64,000 bases of DNA from Lysobacter antibioticus (GCF_000731095.1 NZ_JMTZ01000012.1:59513-123512), one strand, 5' to 3'; shown: positions 49,431 to 58,871, counted from the first letter of the stretch. Program-made: numbers and translations. Notes: a model not told the origin generated them from the letters alone.

Positions 49431-50426
49431 ATGTCATTTCATCAACGCCCGGCCCTGCGCCGGGCGGCCTGCGTGTTGTTGATCGCCGCCCTCGCCGCCT
49501 GCAGCAGCAAGAGCGAGAACGAGCAGTTGCTCGAACTGCGCGACGGCCTGGCCTACACCCAATATCGGCGCCTGTCCGAGAGCGGCTTGCCGGGCGCGAT
49601 CGGCGCCTACCGAAAAGGCATGGAATGGAGCGGCAAGACGCCGCCGGTCGAGTTCGACGAGGCCGACTACTGCGCCATGCACGTGCTGCTTGCCTACGGC
49701 GCGTTGGTCGCCGACAAGAGCACGATCGCCTTGGCCGAAAGCGACATCGTCGAGGCGCGCAACTGCGGCAGCTTCGATCGCGTCGCCGCGAACTCGCTGC
49801 GTTCGGTGGTGTTCCAGCGACTGGAATGGCCGCAACTGGCCCAGGCCGAGAGCGACAAAGTCTGGACCGCGCCGCAGGCGCCCGGCGCGGATCAACCGCC
49901 GGTCGCGCACGTGATCACCTTGCATGCCGCCCTGACTTATCTGGCGGTGAGCGAGAAGCGCTGGGACCACGCCCAGGTGCATATCGATGCGCTCGGGCAG
50001 CTGTTGAAGCAGCCGTGGATGAGCGAGCTGCCGCGCGCCGGCCTGGCGTTCCAGGAAGGCCGCACCCGCGACGGCCTGGTCACGCTCAAGCGCATGAGCC
50101 AGGACCCGAGCGCACCCGAGCCGGTGCGCAAGGAACTCGCGCGTTTCATCGCCAAGGTCGAAGCCAAGGGCGGCGACGTCGATTCCTTCGTCTTCATGCC
50201 GCGCCTGATCGCGGTGCTGACTTGGGAAGCGGTCAAGCAAGAAGGGCCGGACGTGCTGCGCACCACCACGCGCTTCGCCGAAGAGCAGGCCTGGAAGCCC
50301 TTGAACGATTCGGTCAAGGACGGCGCCGGCAAGGCCCGCGAAGTCGCCGGCGGCTGGTGGAATAAAGCCCGCGACGCGGTCTCCTCCGACGCGAAGGCGG
50401 CGCCCGAGGCCGCGAAACCGCAGTAA
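49431..50426 (+). CDS. Lipoprotein of unknown function
   Basis: I do not recognise this 331-residue protein. A lipoprotein signal is clear: RRAACVLLIAALAAC with lipobox LAAC (Cys24), followed by Ser-Ser, which favours the outer membrane. The mature part is helical, with repeat-like pairs (LAYGALVADKSTIALAESD; LRSVVFQRLEWPQLAQAESD; ALTYLAVSEKRWDHAQVHIDAL) suggestive of TPR-type repeats. The C-terminus is a Lys/Ala-rich helix (KDGAGKAREVAGGWWNKARDAV). AAGGAGG lies 7 bases before the ATG. Possibly co-transcribed with psd (40-base gap). Convergent with the effector gene behind a strong hairpin. Confidence 0.8.
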   Translation: MSFHQRPALRRAACVLLIAALAACSSKSENEQLLELRDGLAYTQYRRLSESGLPGAIGAYRKGMEWSGKTPPVEFDEADYCAMHVLLAYGALVADKSTIALAESDIVEARNCGSFDRVAANSLRSVVFQRLEWPQLAQAESDKVWTAPQAPGADQPPVAHVITLHAALTYLAVSEKRWDHAQVHIDALGQLLKQPWMSELPRAGLAFQEGRTRDGLVTLKRMSQDPSAPEPVRKELARFIAKVEAKGGDVDSFVFMPRLIAVLTWEAVKQEGPDVLRTTTRFAEEQAWKPLNDSVKDGAGKAREVAGGWWNKARDAVSSDAKAAPEAAKPQ

Positions 50427-50428
50427 GC

Positions 50429-50459
50429 GCACCGCCGTCGCACCAGGCGACGGCGGTGC
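50429..50459. terminator. Hairpin between convergent lipoprotein and effector genes
   Basis: Perfect 13-bp stem GCACCGCCGTCGC/GCGACGGCGGTGC, loop ACCAG, 2 bases after the lipoprotein stop and 17 bases from the effector stop. No U-run on either strand, so a weak intrinsic or Rho-assisted terminator, or an mRNA end stabiliser. Confidence 0.65.
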
Positions 50460-50475
50460 GATGCAGCGGGGCTTA

Positions 50476-52260
50476 TTACATGCCCCGCGCGTGCGGCGGC
50501 AGCGCCTGCTGCTGGGTCTGGTGTTGCTGCTCGTGTTGCGCCGCCTGCTGCGGGCCGAGCTGGCTCAGGCGCTGCTGCGAATCCTGCACCGGCGTATTGG
50601 TCGCATCGGCGGTCGGCATGTGCGCGCGCAGGCTGGCCGGGTCGTTGGCCGCGCCCTGCACCACGAACACGTTCTGCCCGGCGCGCTGGGTCTCGGTCTG
50701 CTGGCTCAGGAACACGCCGTCGATGCGCTCGAAACCGTTCTGGCGGGCCAGGCAGGCGACGCTGAAGATCATGCATTCGCTGGTTTGGTCCGGGGTGCGC
50801 CCGAGCCGCGCGTCGAGCTGATTGACCTGGGCCCGCGCTTGTTGCACCAAGGGGTCTTCCGGCCCGGCACGTCCGCTCGCGTTCGCATGCGGCTGGGTCG
50901 CCTGCGGCGGGACCTCCGGCACCTGCACGCCCGGCGTCTGGGTGGCCGGGGTCTGCGCGCCAGGCGGCTGCGGCTGCGTCGCCGGTTGCTGAGCGGCCGG
51001 CTGCAGCGCCGGATCCGGCGTGGTGCGCAGCACCGGCGCATGCGGATCGACGTGCAGCAGGCGCGTGGTGGCGCCGTTGTGGGTCTGGCTGAGGTCGGTG
51101 GTGCCGTCGCGATTGCGCACCCGCGAAAGCTCGTTGCGATCGACATCGGCCCACACGCCACCGATATTGGAATGACCGCTGCCGTCGCGGTTCCAGACCA
51201 CGAAGTCGTTGCCGGACGCGTACAGGCCTGCGGTCGGACGCCCTGCCCGGCCCTGGCCTTCCTGCTGCGGACGGCCATAGGCATAGGCGCTGCCCTGGTC
51301 GAGCGCGTGGATCAAGGCCGGCGCCTCGACCTTCTGCAGGAACAAATTCTTGGCGGTGTCGTACTCGGCGGCGAGATGCGGACGCGCCGCGTCCTGACCG
51401 GTCTGGCGGGGATTGACCAGGGGATTGGCCATCACGTCCTGCCAGGTCTGGTGCAGCGGGCTGCGCGAGTCGGCGTTGCGCAGCGCAATCATCACTTCCG
51501 CGCCCTGCAGCGCGGCGTCGCGGCCGGTCTCCATGTAGTCGCGGTCGCCGCTGGTCCTCGGCAACAGGCGGTCGACCGCGCCGCTGACGTCGGCGACGCT
51601 GTTATGGGTGCCGTTGTTCATGTCGCGCAACAAGGCCGGGGTCCAGCGCGTGCCGCTCTGGTTCTCGACCTTGGCCACCATCGTAGTCAGGCGCACTTGG
51701 TCGTCGGGCGTGGAATTGCGGTACAGCGCGGTCTGGCTGACCTGGGCCATGACGCCGCTGACCAGTTCGTTGGCCTGGGCGACGTCGCGGTTGTGGATGT
51801 AGGTGACGCCGGCGTCGGAGCGCAGGAATTCGTTGAGATTGCCTTCGATGCGCGCGTCCATCGCGCGCCCGCCCTGGGCGGTGATGGTGTTGCCGTTGCG
51901 GCCGAGGTCGGCGATGGTCTGGGTGCGTTCGGCGGCGCTGAGCACGCGCTCGGGATGATTCGCGCGGGCCCAGCCCTGATAGGCGTCGACCAGCGACGGC
52001 ACCACTTCGGGATGCTGGCCCAGGTCGGTCTGCAAGGTGCCGATCGAATAGCCGCTGTTGCCGACCGGCTGCATCACCCCGTTGACGGTGTTGCCGGCGA
52101 AGGACAGGTGATTGGAGACGTCGCGGCCGCCGACGCTGCCCTCGGAGCCCACGCCGATGGCGAAATAGGCGATCGCGCGGCGTTCGTCGTCGGTCATGAC
52201 GCGCGGCGGCGGGGCCGCAGGCGGTGTCGCCGCGGCGTCGTTCTGTGCGGGTTGGTTCAT
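50476..52260 (-). CDS. Putative type IV secretion effector with C-terminal XVIPCD domain (X-Tfe)
   Basis: The C-terminal region (about 467-570) matches the XVIPCD signal by which Xanthomonadales effectors are recruited by VirD4: GFERIDGVFLS, then NVFVVQGAANDPASLRAHM and TPVQDS, followed by a Gln/His-rich tail (570-594) as in known X-Tfes. These are antibacterial toxins injected into rival cells. The first 330 residues lack a signal peptide and resemble lysozyme-superfamily wall hydrolases: acidic Glu40 in GVGSEGSVGG followed by SGYSIGTLQTDLGQ (69-82). A middle segment (345-405, LYASGNDFVVWNRDGSGHSNIGGVW) is often seen in this family; then comes a Pro/Gln linker. The toxin activity is inference. 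Strong AAGGAGG before ATG. It follows a lipoprotein gene, its likely immunity partner. Confidence 0.85.
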   Translation of the reverse strand: MNQPAQNDAAATPPAAPPPRVMTDDERRAIAYFAIGVGSEGSVGGRDVSNHLSFAGNTVNGVMQPVGNSGYSIGTLQTDLGQHPEVVPSLVDAYQGWARANHPERVLSAAERTQTIADLGRNGNTITAQGGRAMDARIEGNLNEFLRSDAGVTYIHNRDVAQANELVSGVMAQVSQTALYRNSTPDDQVRLTTMVAKVENQSGTRWTPALLRDMNNGTHNSVADVSGAVDRLLPRTSGDRDYMETGRDAALQGAEVMIALRNADSRSPLHQTWQDVMANPLVNPRQTGQDAARPHLAAEYDTAKNLFLQKVEAPALIHALDQGSAYAYGRPQQEGQGRAGRPTAGLYASGNDFVVWNRDGSGHSNIGGVWADVDRNELSRVRNRDGTTDLSQTHNGATTRLLHVDPHAPVLRTTPDPALQPAAQQPATQPQPPGAQTPATQTPGVQVPEVPPQATQPHANASGRAGPEDPLVQQARAQVNQLDARLGRTPDQTSECMIFSVACLARQNGFERIDGVFLSQQTETQRAGQNVFVVQGAANDPASLRAHMPTADATNTPVQDSQQRLSQLGPQQAAQHEQQHQTQQQALPPHARGM

Positions 52261-52350
52261 GGTCTAGCCTCCTTGCTGCGACACGGGCCGGAGCGCCCGC
52301 GGCTTCGCTGTCTGTTCGGACCCTTCTGTGCGGACCCCATCGTCCGCGGC

Positions 52351-52815
52351 TCAGTTGTCTTTGGGTTCGTCGTCTTTGGCTTCGTCGTCGGCGCACTGGT
52401 CGTCGGTCGGCACCTTCTGCCCGGCCTTGGCCTCGTGCAAGGTCAGATAGGGTTTGTAGTCGCTGCCGAACTTCCGGTACCAGACCACCGTCGCCTTATC
52501 GCGCACGAGATAGGCCGAAGCCTCGCCATAGCTCGGGCAGGCTGGCGTGCCGGTGTCGCTGCAGAACTGCAGGAACAACTTGTCGTCGCGCAGCTCGCCC
52601 TTGAGCTTGCCGCTGTCGCCGCCGACGCGGGTGCCGTCGTCCCAGCTGCCGGTATAGGACTGGCCCGAACCGGCCAGGTCCAGATTGGCGGTGTGGTTCC
52701 AGCCGCAGCTTTGCTGATAGCTCCACTGGCCATCGAAACGCACCCCGGCCGAAGCGCAGGAACACAACAATAAGGTCAGCAACGCCGCGGCGGCGCGATT
52801 ACATCCTGTAAGCAT
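52351..52815 (-). CDS. Small lipoprotein, likely immunity protein (X-Tfi) of the adjacent effector
   Basis: I recognise no family in this 154-residue protein. Signal peptide with lipobox-like LLCSC (Cys20) after RAAAALLTLLL; the mature part is rich in beta-strand patterns (FDGQWSYQQSCGW, SYTGSWDDGTRVGG, KLFLQFCSDTGTPAC) with four cysteines, and ends in an acidic tail. X-Tfi proteins are periplasmic lipoproteins encoded directly beside their effectors, so position (90 bases upstream of the effector, same strand) and localisation suggest immunity; this is inference. GGAG lies 7 bases before ATG 52815. Longer upstream starts lose the N-terminal signal. Confidence 0.7.
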   Translation of the reverse strand: MLTGCNRAAAALLTLLLCSCASAGVRFDGQWSYQQSCGWNHTANLDLAGSGQSYTGSWDDGTRVGGDSGKLKGELRDDKLFLQFCSDTGTPACPSYGEASAYLVRDKATVVWYRKFGSDYKPYLTLHEAKAGQKVPTDDQCADDEAKDDEPKDN

Positions 52816-52924
52816 GACGGACTCCAGACGGACCATGCGCAGCGATTTAGCACGCGCCCTGGCTTTAGTAAACCGATTCCCGGGCCCAGGTCCGGTTACG
52901 GGGCGATAGAGCATCAAAGCGCGA

Positions 52925-53614
52925 TCAGCCGCGGCGAACCGACAGCGCGATCAGAGTCTGCGCGATCCAATAGGTCGCCAACACCACGGCCGAGGCGGCC
53001 GCGAACGGCGCGGCGAAGCGGTCGATCGCCAGGGTCGCGTCGGAGGCGACGAAGAACGCCCCGCCCAAGGCAGCCAAGGCGGTCGCCCGCGAGGCGCGGT
53101 GGCGCCATGCCGCGGCGGCCTGCGCCGCCATCGCCGCGAGCACCACCACGTAGACGATCACCGGGACCCGCAGTTCCCCCGGCAGATGCGGCCATAGCAC
53201 CGACAGCACCGCCGCGGCCAGCGCGGCATACGCCGGAAACGGCCAGACCGCGGCGAACCAGGGCGCGCGCCGGGTCAGGCCGATCAGGTACGCGATATGG
53301 GCGCACAGAAAACTGCCGAGCCCGAACACGAACCAGTCGCCCGGCAACATCAGGAACACGTCGCCCAGGGTCGACAACAGCAGGCCGATCAGGATCGCGC
53401 GCCGGTAGCCGGTACCTGCGTCGACTTCGGGCTCCCCCTCGCCGCCGCGACGCAGCAGCATCGCCACGATCAACAGCGTGGTCAGCGGCTTGAATACATA
53501 GTGCAGCCACGGCGCCAGATAACTGCCGGCGATCGCCAGCGCTGCCGACAGCGCGATCGCTGCGAGCCACGGGTTTCGATGCGAAGACGAGGTCGTTGCG
53601 ATGCGGTTTTTCAT
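52925..53614 (-). CDS. Lysoplasmalogenase (YhhN/TMEM86 family)
   Basis: The 229-residue protein has about eight membrane helices and YhhN-family motifs: YVFKPLTTLLIVAMLL (with Lys-Pro), LIGLLLSTLGDVFLMLPGDWFVFGLGSFLCAHIAYLIG (metal/active-site Asp region) and GAFFVASDATLAIDRF. Family enzymes hydrolyse the vinyl-ether bond of lysoplasmalogens; the bacterial substrate is often unknown, and this organism is not expected to make plasmalogens. It overlaps the preceding M50-like gene by 4 bases (ATGA). Confidence 0.88.
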   Translation of the reverse strand: MKNRIATTSSSHRNPWLAAIALSAALAIAGSYLAPWLHYVFKPLTTLLIVAMLLRRGGEGEPEVDAGTGYRRAILIGLLLSTLGDVFLMLPGDWFVFGLGSFLCAHIAYLIGLTRRAPWFAAVWPFPAYAALAAAVLSVLWPHLPGELRVPVIVYVVVLAAMAAQAAAAWRHRASRATALAALGGAFFVASDATLAIDRFAAPFAAASAVVLATYWIAQTLIALSVRRG

Positions 53615-54828
53615 GCCGACGCCACTGTCTCACGATCCTTATGCAGCGAACCGGGACCGGCGTCGATCAAGGCTTCGATCTCTCGGCGCAGACGCGCCTC
53701 CTCGGCACGCAGCGAAGGGTCGGCCGCTCCTTCAGCGTATCCGCGCGACAAGGCCAGTTGTTTACGAGCAGCGTCCCGGTCGCCGCGTAAGGCCGCGGCC
53801 AGGGCGCGCAAGCGCGGCACCAGATGCGGCGTGTACCAGAACGCGGGCTGCTTCGCATCCAAGGCATCGAGCACGGCGGGGCTGCCCGTGCGCCAAGCCT
53901 GGGAAAAAAGCCATTCTGCCTCGGCCAACGCCATCAGATCCGCCATCGCCTTCTGCTTCGATGGATCGTAACTCCCGAAGCGGGTCCGCATTTTTTCGAA
54001 GAATTCTGCGACCCGATCAAGGTCGCGGACATCCAGCGAGCGTTTCAACATCAACCAATCGTGATACAGCGGCATCGGTTCGGGTTCCGCAGCCAGGCGC
54101 TCCAGCAATTCAACCGGCAGATCATTGACCGATTCGCCATGCAATAGTCGGCCGCTGATTATCGAGAACGTGCTCCTGGGGATCCGATCAGCGCTGTTGC
54201 GCGAAGCGCGCAGCCATAGCAAACCATCGCTTGCAAAGCTGCCGAGCATGCGCGGAAACAGATTGCCCACACACATGGAAAAATTGAGCAAAGCGCTCAG
54301 CTCCCACGCCGTTTTCGCGATCGATCGTTCCAGGTAGAACGCAGCCGAAATACTGAATGCCGCGACCAGCAGATTCGCGAGCGGCCCGCCTAACGCGTGC
54401 ATCATCAAACTGCGGCGCAAATCGCGTTTCGGGTCCGGAAAAGCCAGGACATAGCCATCCACGCCCATGGCCTTGTCTCGCTTGCGCCAACGAACCCGCA
54501 AACCGTGCCCGTACGGCATGGCCTCCAGCGACCATAAAGCGATGCCCGCGATGGCCATGCCCGCCCAACGAGCGGCGAGCCAGTGACCGCCTTCATGCAC
54601 CAACAATGCGACCGGCACGATCAGCACCATCGCAATGGACAGGCTGATCGTCACCCCGATATCGAACCGAGACCCGGCCCCCAGGATCAACAGCGAAATC
54701 CCGCACGTCGCAACTGCGCCGAACAGGAAATTAAGCCGGTAGAAGAACCTCTGCCACCGCGGCGACAAATCCCAGGCGACGGGCGCCGCCCGGGTCGGTG
54801 CAAGCTCATCGTCGGCGGGCGCGTCCAT
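53611..54828 (-). CDS. M50-like membrane metalloprotease (site-2-protease type) with C-terminal helical domain
   Basis: The 405-residue product has the zinc motif HEGGH (78-82) in a membrane helix, a second family motif ALGGPLANLLVA (about 145-155) and a third, NLFPRMLGSFASDG (189-202), where Asp201 would be the third ligand in place of the usual LDGG Asp. Four to five membrane helices lie before residue 200. The C-terminal half is soluble, helical and repeat-like (LYHDWLMLKRSLDVRDLDRVAEFFEKM). Substrate unknown. Part of the gene (53990-54420) has lower GC than its neighbours, a possible sign of transfer. GGAG precedes the ATG. Lies 27 bases after the transglycosylase gene. Confidence 0.82.
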   Translation of the reverse strand: MDAPADDELAPTRAAPVAWDLSPRWQRFFYRLNFLFGAVATCGISLLILGAGSRFDIGVTISLSIAMVLIVPVALLVHEGGHWLAARWAGMAIAGIALWSLEAMPYGHGLRVRWRKRDKAMGVDGYVLAFPDPKRDLRRSLMMHALGGPLANLLVAAFSISAAFYLERSIAKTAWELSALLNFSMCVGNLFPRMLGSFASDGLLWLRASRNSADRIPRSTFSIISGRLLHGESVNDLPVELLERLAAEPEPMPLYHDWLMLKRSLDVRDLDRVAEFFEKMRTRFGSYDPSKQKAMADLMALAEAEWLFSQAWRTGSPAVLDALDAKQPAFWYTPHLVPRLRALAAALRGDRDAARKQLALSRGYAEGAADPSLRAEEARLRREIEALIDAGPGSLHKDRETVASA

Positions 54829-54855
54829 GCGTTCGCTCCGGGCTCGGCGACCGGC

Positions 54856-56436
54856 TTACGGGCCGCAACCGTTGAGTTTGAGCTTCTGGCCCGGCTTGAC
54901 CATATAACGCGGGGCCTTGATGCCGTTGGCCTTGGCGAGTTGCTTGGTGTCGCACTGGAACTTCTGCGCGACGTCGGTCAGGGTTTCGCCGCGCTGGACG
55001 CGGTAGTCGCGCGGCGTCGCCGGCTTCTTCTTCGCCGGCGCTTGCGGCGAGGCCAGGCCGGCCAGTTCGCCGGCGGCGATGGTGGTCGGCAAGGTGCCGT
55101 CGACGGCGCCGTCGGAAGACGGCAACACCGTGAGCGGGCCGGTGCGGACGATGGCGTTGCTGGCATCGCTCATCACCAGGGTATGGGCGAGTTCGGCGCG
55201 CTTGCCCTGGGTGCACCAGCGGTTGTACAGGCCGACCATCTTGACCGTGGCGTTGAGGCTGGTGCCGGCCGCGAGATAGCTGCTGGGCTGGTAACGCGGG
55301 TTGAGGTTGCGCAGCGCGCGCATATAGCCCTCGCGGGTGCCGCCGTTGCCCAGGCAGATGGTCAGCTCGTAGATCGAAGTGGCTTTGCTCAGGCGCAGCG
55401 GCGCCGGCTTGGCGTCGATGCGCGGGAAACGCAGGCCGTATTCGCGCGGATGCAGGTACAACCAGGCCGCCGCGATCACCATCGGCACGTAGTCGCGGGT
55501 CTCGGCCGGGAACTGGTTATAGACCGACTCGTCCCAGAAATTGCGTCCGCCGCTGGCGTTGTTGATGCGCAGCGCGCGGCCTTCGCCGCCGTTGTAGGCC
55601 GCCAGCGACATCTCGATGCTGTTGTTGAGCTGGCCCAGGCGCTCGTTCAAATACGAAGCGGCGGCCTCGGAGGACGCGCGCGGGTCGTAGCGGGTGTCGA
55701 AACCGCTGCCGTCGTCGCCGAGCCCAAAGCGCTTGCCGGTGGCGAACATGAACTGCAAGGGACCGGCGGCGCCGGCGCGCGAGGTCACGTGGACCTTGCC
55801 GTTGGACTCCTTGGCCATGATCCCGAACAGCAGCGCTTCCGGCAGGCCGGCGCGCTCGAACTGCGGCCACATCATTTGGCGCATGTACTGATAGTTTTCG
55901 TGGGTCTGGATCAGCGAACCGCGCATGTCGGTGAGCCAGCGGCGGATGCCGGCCTGCACCGCGGGGTTGTACTGGACCATCTTGACGAAGCGCTGGCCGT
56001 CGTCGCTGAGCAGCGCGGCCGCGCGCGCGGCTTCCGGCACGTCGGCGCCGAGCCCTTCACTGTCGAGCGTGCCGCCCTCGTCGAGTTCTTCGTCGCCGCC
56101 GGCAACGGAGGCATCGGCGTTGGCCTTGAGCAGGCGCTTGTAGCCGGCGAGCATCGTGGTCAGCTGGCAACCCTTCTGCTTCATGCAGGCCGCGATCACG
56201 TCCTCCATGTCCTCGAGCGCGGCATCGCTCTCGCGGCGCCCGGCCGGGTCGGCGTTGCGGATCTTGACCAGGGCCGACTGATAGCGGGCCTCGCCGGACT
56301 GCATGCGCTGGGTCAGGGCATCGACGGCGGCCTGGTCGCGCTTGGACAGCGCGGCTGCGTCGGGCGAAAGACAGGACAGCGCGAGCGCGGCGGCGAACGG
56401 CGCGAGGGCGCCCGGGATGCGGAGGGAAGCAGGCAT
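54856..56436 (-). CDS. MltD-like lytic transglycosylase with LysM domain
   Basis: Lytic transglycosylases cut glycan strands in peptidoglycan. The 526-residue product starts MPASLRIPGALAPFAAALAL (signal peptide to about residue 29), has a helical spacer, and the SLT domain at about 185-310: catalytic Glu210 in FGIMAKESNGKVH, GAAGPLQFMFATGKRFGL and MSLAAYNGGEGRALRI. A linker follows, then a single LysM domain at about 477-523 (YRVQRGETLTDVAQKF...VKPGQKLKLNG). MltD of E. coli has two LysM. Upstream in-frame codons to 56541 are rejected because the signal peptide would be internal. First gene of the 50.4-56.4 kb cluster. Confidence 0.92.
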   Translation of the reverse strand: MPASLRIPGALAPFAAALALSCLSPDAAALSKRDQAAVDALTQRMQSGEARYQSALVKIRNADPAGRRESDAALEDMEDVIAACMKQKGCQLTTMLAGYKRLLKANADASVAGGDEELDEGGTLDSEGLGADVPEAARAAALLSDDGQRFVKMVQYNPAVQAGIRRWLTDMRGSLIQTHENYQYMRQMMWPQFERAGLPEALLFGIMAKESNGKVHVTSRAGAAGPLQFMFATGKRFGLGDDGSGFDTRYDPRASSEAAASYLNERLGQLNNSIEMSLAAYNGGEGRALRINNASGGRNFWDESVYNQFPAETRDYVPMVIAAAWLYLHPREYGLRFPRIDAKPAPLRLSKATSIYELTICLGNGGTREGYMRALRNLNPRYQPSSYLAAGTSLNATVKMVGLYNRWCTQGKRAELAHTLVMSDASNAIVRTGPLTVLPSSDGAVDGTLPTTIAAGELAGLASPQAPAKKKPATPRDYRVQRGETLTDVAQKFQCDTKQLAKANGIKAPRYMVKPGQKLKLNGCGP

Positions 56437-56677
56437 GTGGCGGGCAGCAGGTCCTTGTTGCGGGGGCCCAGGGTAACGGCGGGGTCCGGGCGCGGCAAGA
56501 AAACACGACGTTGCCGGCTTTTCCGCGTTTGCCGGGTTCATTCCGGCGCCGTCTGCGGCGAATCGCGACCCCGGTCGCGCCGGCGCATGAGCCCGACCGG
56601 ATCACAGTTCACGAACCTCACGACGCTGCCGCTAGAATCGGCCCTTCGCTTTCTCTTCATGGATCACGGACGCGGAT

Positions 56678-58213
56678 ATGGCTTCGACCCCCGGCGCAAC
56701 CCAGAACGACATCCTGATCGGCAAGGCCGTGACCACCCCCGACAGCGGCCAGGTGTTCCTGCACACCAAGCTCGGCAACCGCCACGGCCTGGTCGCCGGC
56801 GCCACCGGCACCGGCAAGACCGTCACCCTGATGACGCTGGCCGAAGGCTTCTCGCGCCAGGGCGTGCCGGTGTTCCTCGCCGACGTGAAGGGCGACGTCG
56901 CCGGCCTGGCCATGCCCGGCACCCTCAACGACAAGCTGCAGGCGCGCCTGGGCGAGATCGGCATCGCCGACTTCGCCCCCGCCGGCAACCCGGCGGTGTT
57001 CTGGGACCTGTTCGGCAAGCTCGGCCATCCGGTGCGCACCACCGTCAGCGAAATGGGCCCGACCCTGCTCGCGCGCATCCTCGAACTCAACGACACCCAG
57101 TCCGGCGTGCTCGACATCGTGTTCAAGCTCGCCGACGACCGCGGCCTGCTGCTGCTCGATCTGGAAGACCTGCGCGCCCTGCTCGGCCTGGTCGCCGACG
57201 AGCGCAAGGACATCTCGACCAGCTACGGCCTGGTCAGCACCCAGTCGGTCGGCGCGATCCAGCGCTCGCTGCTGCGCCTGGAACAGGAGGGCGGCGCGCA
57301 TTTCTTCGGCGAGCCGGCGCTGGAGCTGAACGACCTGATGCGCACCACCAGCGACGGCCGTGGCGTCATCAACATCCTTGCCGCCGATTCGCTGATCCTC
57401 AAGCCGCGCCTGTATTCGAGCTTCCTGCTGTGGCTGCTGTCGGAGCTGTTCGAGCAACTGCCCGAAGTCGGCGACCTCGACCGGCCCAAGCTGGTGTTCG
57501 TGTTCGACGAGGCCCACCTGCTGTTCGACGACGCGCCGCCGGCGCTGCAGCAGCGCGTCGAACAGGTCGTGCGCATCATCCGTTCCAAGGGCGTCGGCGT
57601 GTATTTCTGCTCGCAGTTTCCCGACGACATCCCCGACAACATCCTCGGCCAACTCGGCAACCGCGTGCAGCACGCGCTGCGCGCCTTCACCCCGCGCGAC
57701 CAGAAGGCGGTCAAGACCGCGGCCGAAACTTTCGTGCCCAATCCGGCGCTCAAGGTCGCCGAGGTGATCTCCCAGCTCGGCACCGGCGAGGCGCTGGTCT
57801 CGACCCTGCAGGACAAGGGCGTGCCGATGCCGGTCGAACGCACCCTGGTGGCGCCGCCGCGCTGCCGCATGGGCGCGATCACCGAGGCCGAACGCGCGCA
57901 ATTGCGTGCGAGCAGCCCGATCGGGCCGAAGTACGACAACTCGATCGACCGCGAATCGGCCGCGGAAATGCTGGCCAAGCGCGCCGAAACCGCCGCCGTG
58001 CAGGCCGACGCCCCCGCCGCCAAGACCCGCGAGCAGGACGACCAGGAGGAAGGCGGCATCGGCCAGTCGATCAAGGACGCGGTGTTCGGCACCAAGCGCC
58101 GCCAGGGCATGGTCGAGACCATGGCCAAGCAGACCGCGCGTACGGTCGGCAACCAGATCGGCCGGCAGATCCTGCGCGGCCTGCTCGGCGGCATCTTCGG
58201 CGGCAAGCGCTAG
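56678..58213 (+). CDS. yjgR: HerA-like ATPase, DUF853/YjgR family
   Basis: The 511-residue product has Walker [11 protein letters not shown] (41-50) after [19 protein letters not shown], a Walker [17 protein letters not shown] (about 271-286) and an arginine-containing [22 protein letters not shown] segment. YjgR proteins are HerA/VirB4-like AAA ATPases of unknown cellular role. The last 60 residues are a charged linker and a Gly-rich end ([17 protein letters not shown]). Stand-alone gene; no nuclease partner is seen, so it is unlikely to be a HerA-NurA repair unit. Confidence 0.93.
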   Translation: MASTPGATQNDILIGKAVTTPDSGQVFLHTKLGNRHGLVAGATGTGKTVTLMTLAEGFSRQGVPVFLADVKGDVAGLAMPGTLNDKLQARLGEIGIADFAPAGNPAVFWDLFGKLGHPVRTTVSEMGPTLLARILELNDTQSGVLDIVFKLADDRGLLLLDLEDLRALLGLVADERKDISTSYGLVSTQSVGAIQRSLLRLEQEGGAHFFGEPALELNDLMRTTSDGRGVINILAADSLILKPRLYSSFLLWLLSELFEQLPEVGDLDRPKLVFVFDEAHLLFDDAPPALQQRVEQVVRIIRSKGVGVYFCSQFPDDIPDNILGQLGNRVQHALRAFTPRDQKAVKTAAETFVPNPALKVAEVISQLGTGEALVSTLQDKGVPMPVERTLVAPPRCRMGAITEAERAQLRASSPIGPKYDNSIDRESAAEMLAKRAETAAVQADAPAAKTREQDDQEEGGIGQSIKDAVFGTKRRQGMVETMAKQTARTVGNQIGRQILRGLLGGIFGGKR

Positions 58214-58360
58214 CCGTTCGGCACGGCCCGACGCGACCGCGTTGCGCGGCCGCCCGGGCAGGCCGCGCCCCGGTTTCCCTGCTCTTCGCAGCACTCGCTA
58301 CTCGCAGCACCCGCCCTCGGTTTCATCGATCGTTTCCACCATCCCGACCAGGAGTCGCTC

Positions 58361-58861
58361 ATGACCAAGCAATCGCTCGCTCTCGCCTGCCTCGCCGCGC
58401 TCGCCCTGAGCGCATGCAATAAACCCGCCGAAGCGCCGACCGCTCCGGCCGATGCGCCCAAGGCCGCCGAAGCCGCACCGGCAGCCCCCGCGCCCGAACC
58501 GATTCCGGCCGAAGCGCCGAAGACCGGCTTCGACGTGGCCGCCTTCGCCGGCAGCTTCAGCGGCACCCTGCCCTGCGCCGATTGCGCCGGCATCGACACC
58601 AAGGTCGAATTCAAGAGCGACGGCACCTACGCCATCGAAGAGACCTACCAGGGCAAGAAGGACGGCAACGCCAAGGGCGACGGCACCTGGACCGCCGAGG
58701 AAGAAGGCAAGCGCCTGCGCCTGGACCCGAACAGCAAGAGCGACCAGGACCGTCTGTTCGAAGTCGTCTCCAAGGAAGAGATCCGCCTGCTCGACCAGGA
58801 AGGCAAGGCGATCGACTCGCAGCTCAACTACAACCTCAAGCGCGTCAGCGCGGCGCAGTAA
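58361..58861 (+). CDS. NlpE-like N-terminal domain lipoprotein
   Basis: The 166-residue product has a lipoprotein signal ([14 protein letters not shown], Cys19), an Ala/Pro spacer (20-54) and an NlpE N-domain: [27 protein letters not shown], with the CADC cysteine pair (72, 75), then [10 protein letters not shown] and [16 protein letters not shown]. In E. coli NlpE senses surface contact and lipoprotein or copper stress through the Cpx system; the role here is unproven. AGGAG at 7 bases before the ATG. Ten bases before greB. Confidence 0.9.
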   Translation: MTKQSLALACLAALALSACNKPAEAPTAPADAPKAAEAAPAAPAPEPIPAEAPKTGFDVAAFAGSFSGTLPCADCAGIDTKVEFKSDGTYAIEETYQGKKDGNAKGDGTWTAEEEGKRLRLDPNSKSDQDRLFEVVSKEEIRLLDQEGKAIDSQLNYNLKRVSAAQ

Positions 58862-58871
58862 GCGAGCACCC

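Noticed and set aside
54583..58422. A 1,279-codon plus-strand open frame
   Set aside because: It runs antisense to the transglycosylase gene and out of frame through the YjgR gene; both of those have intact family motifs.
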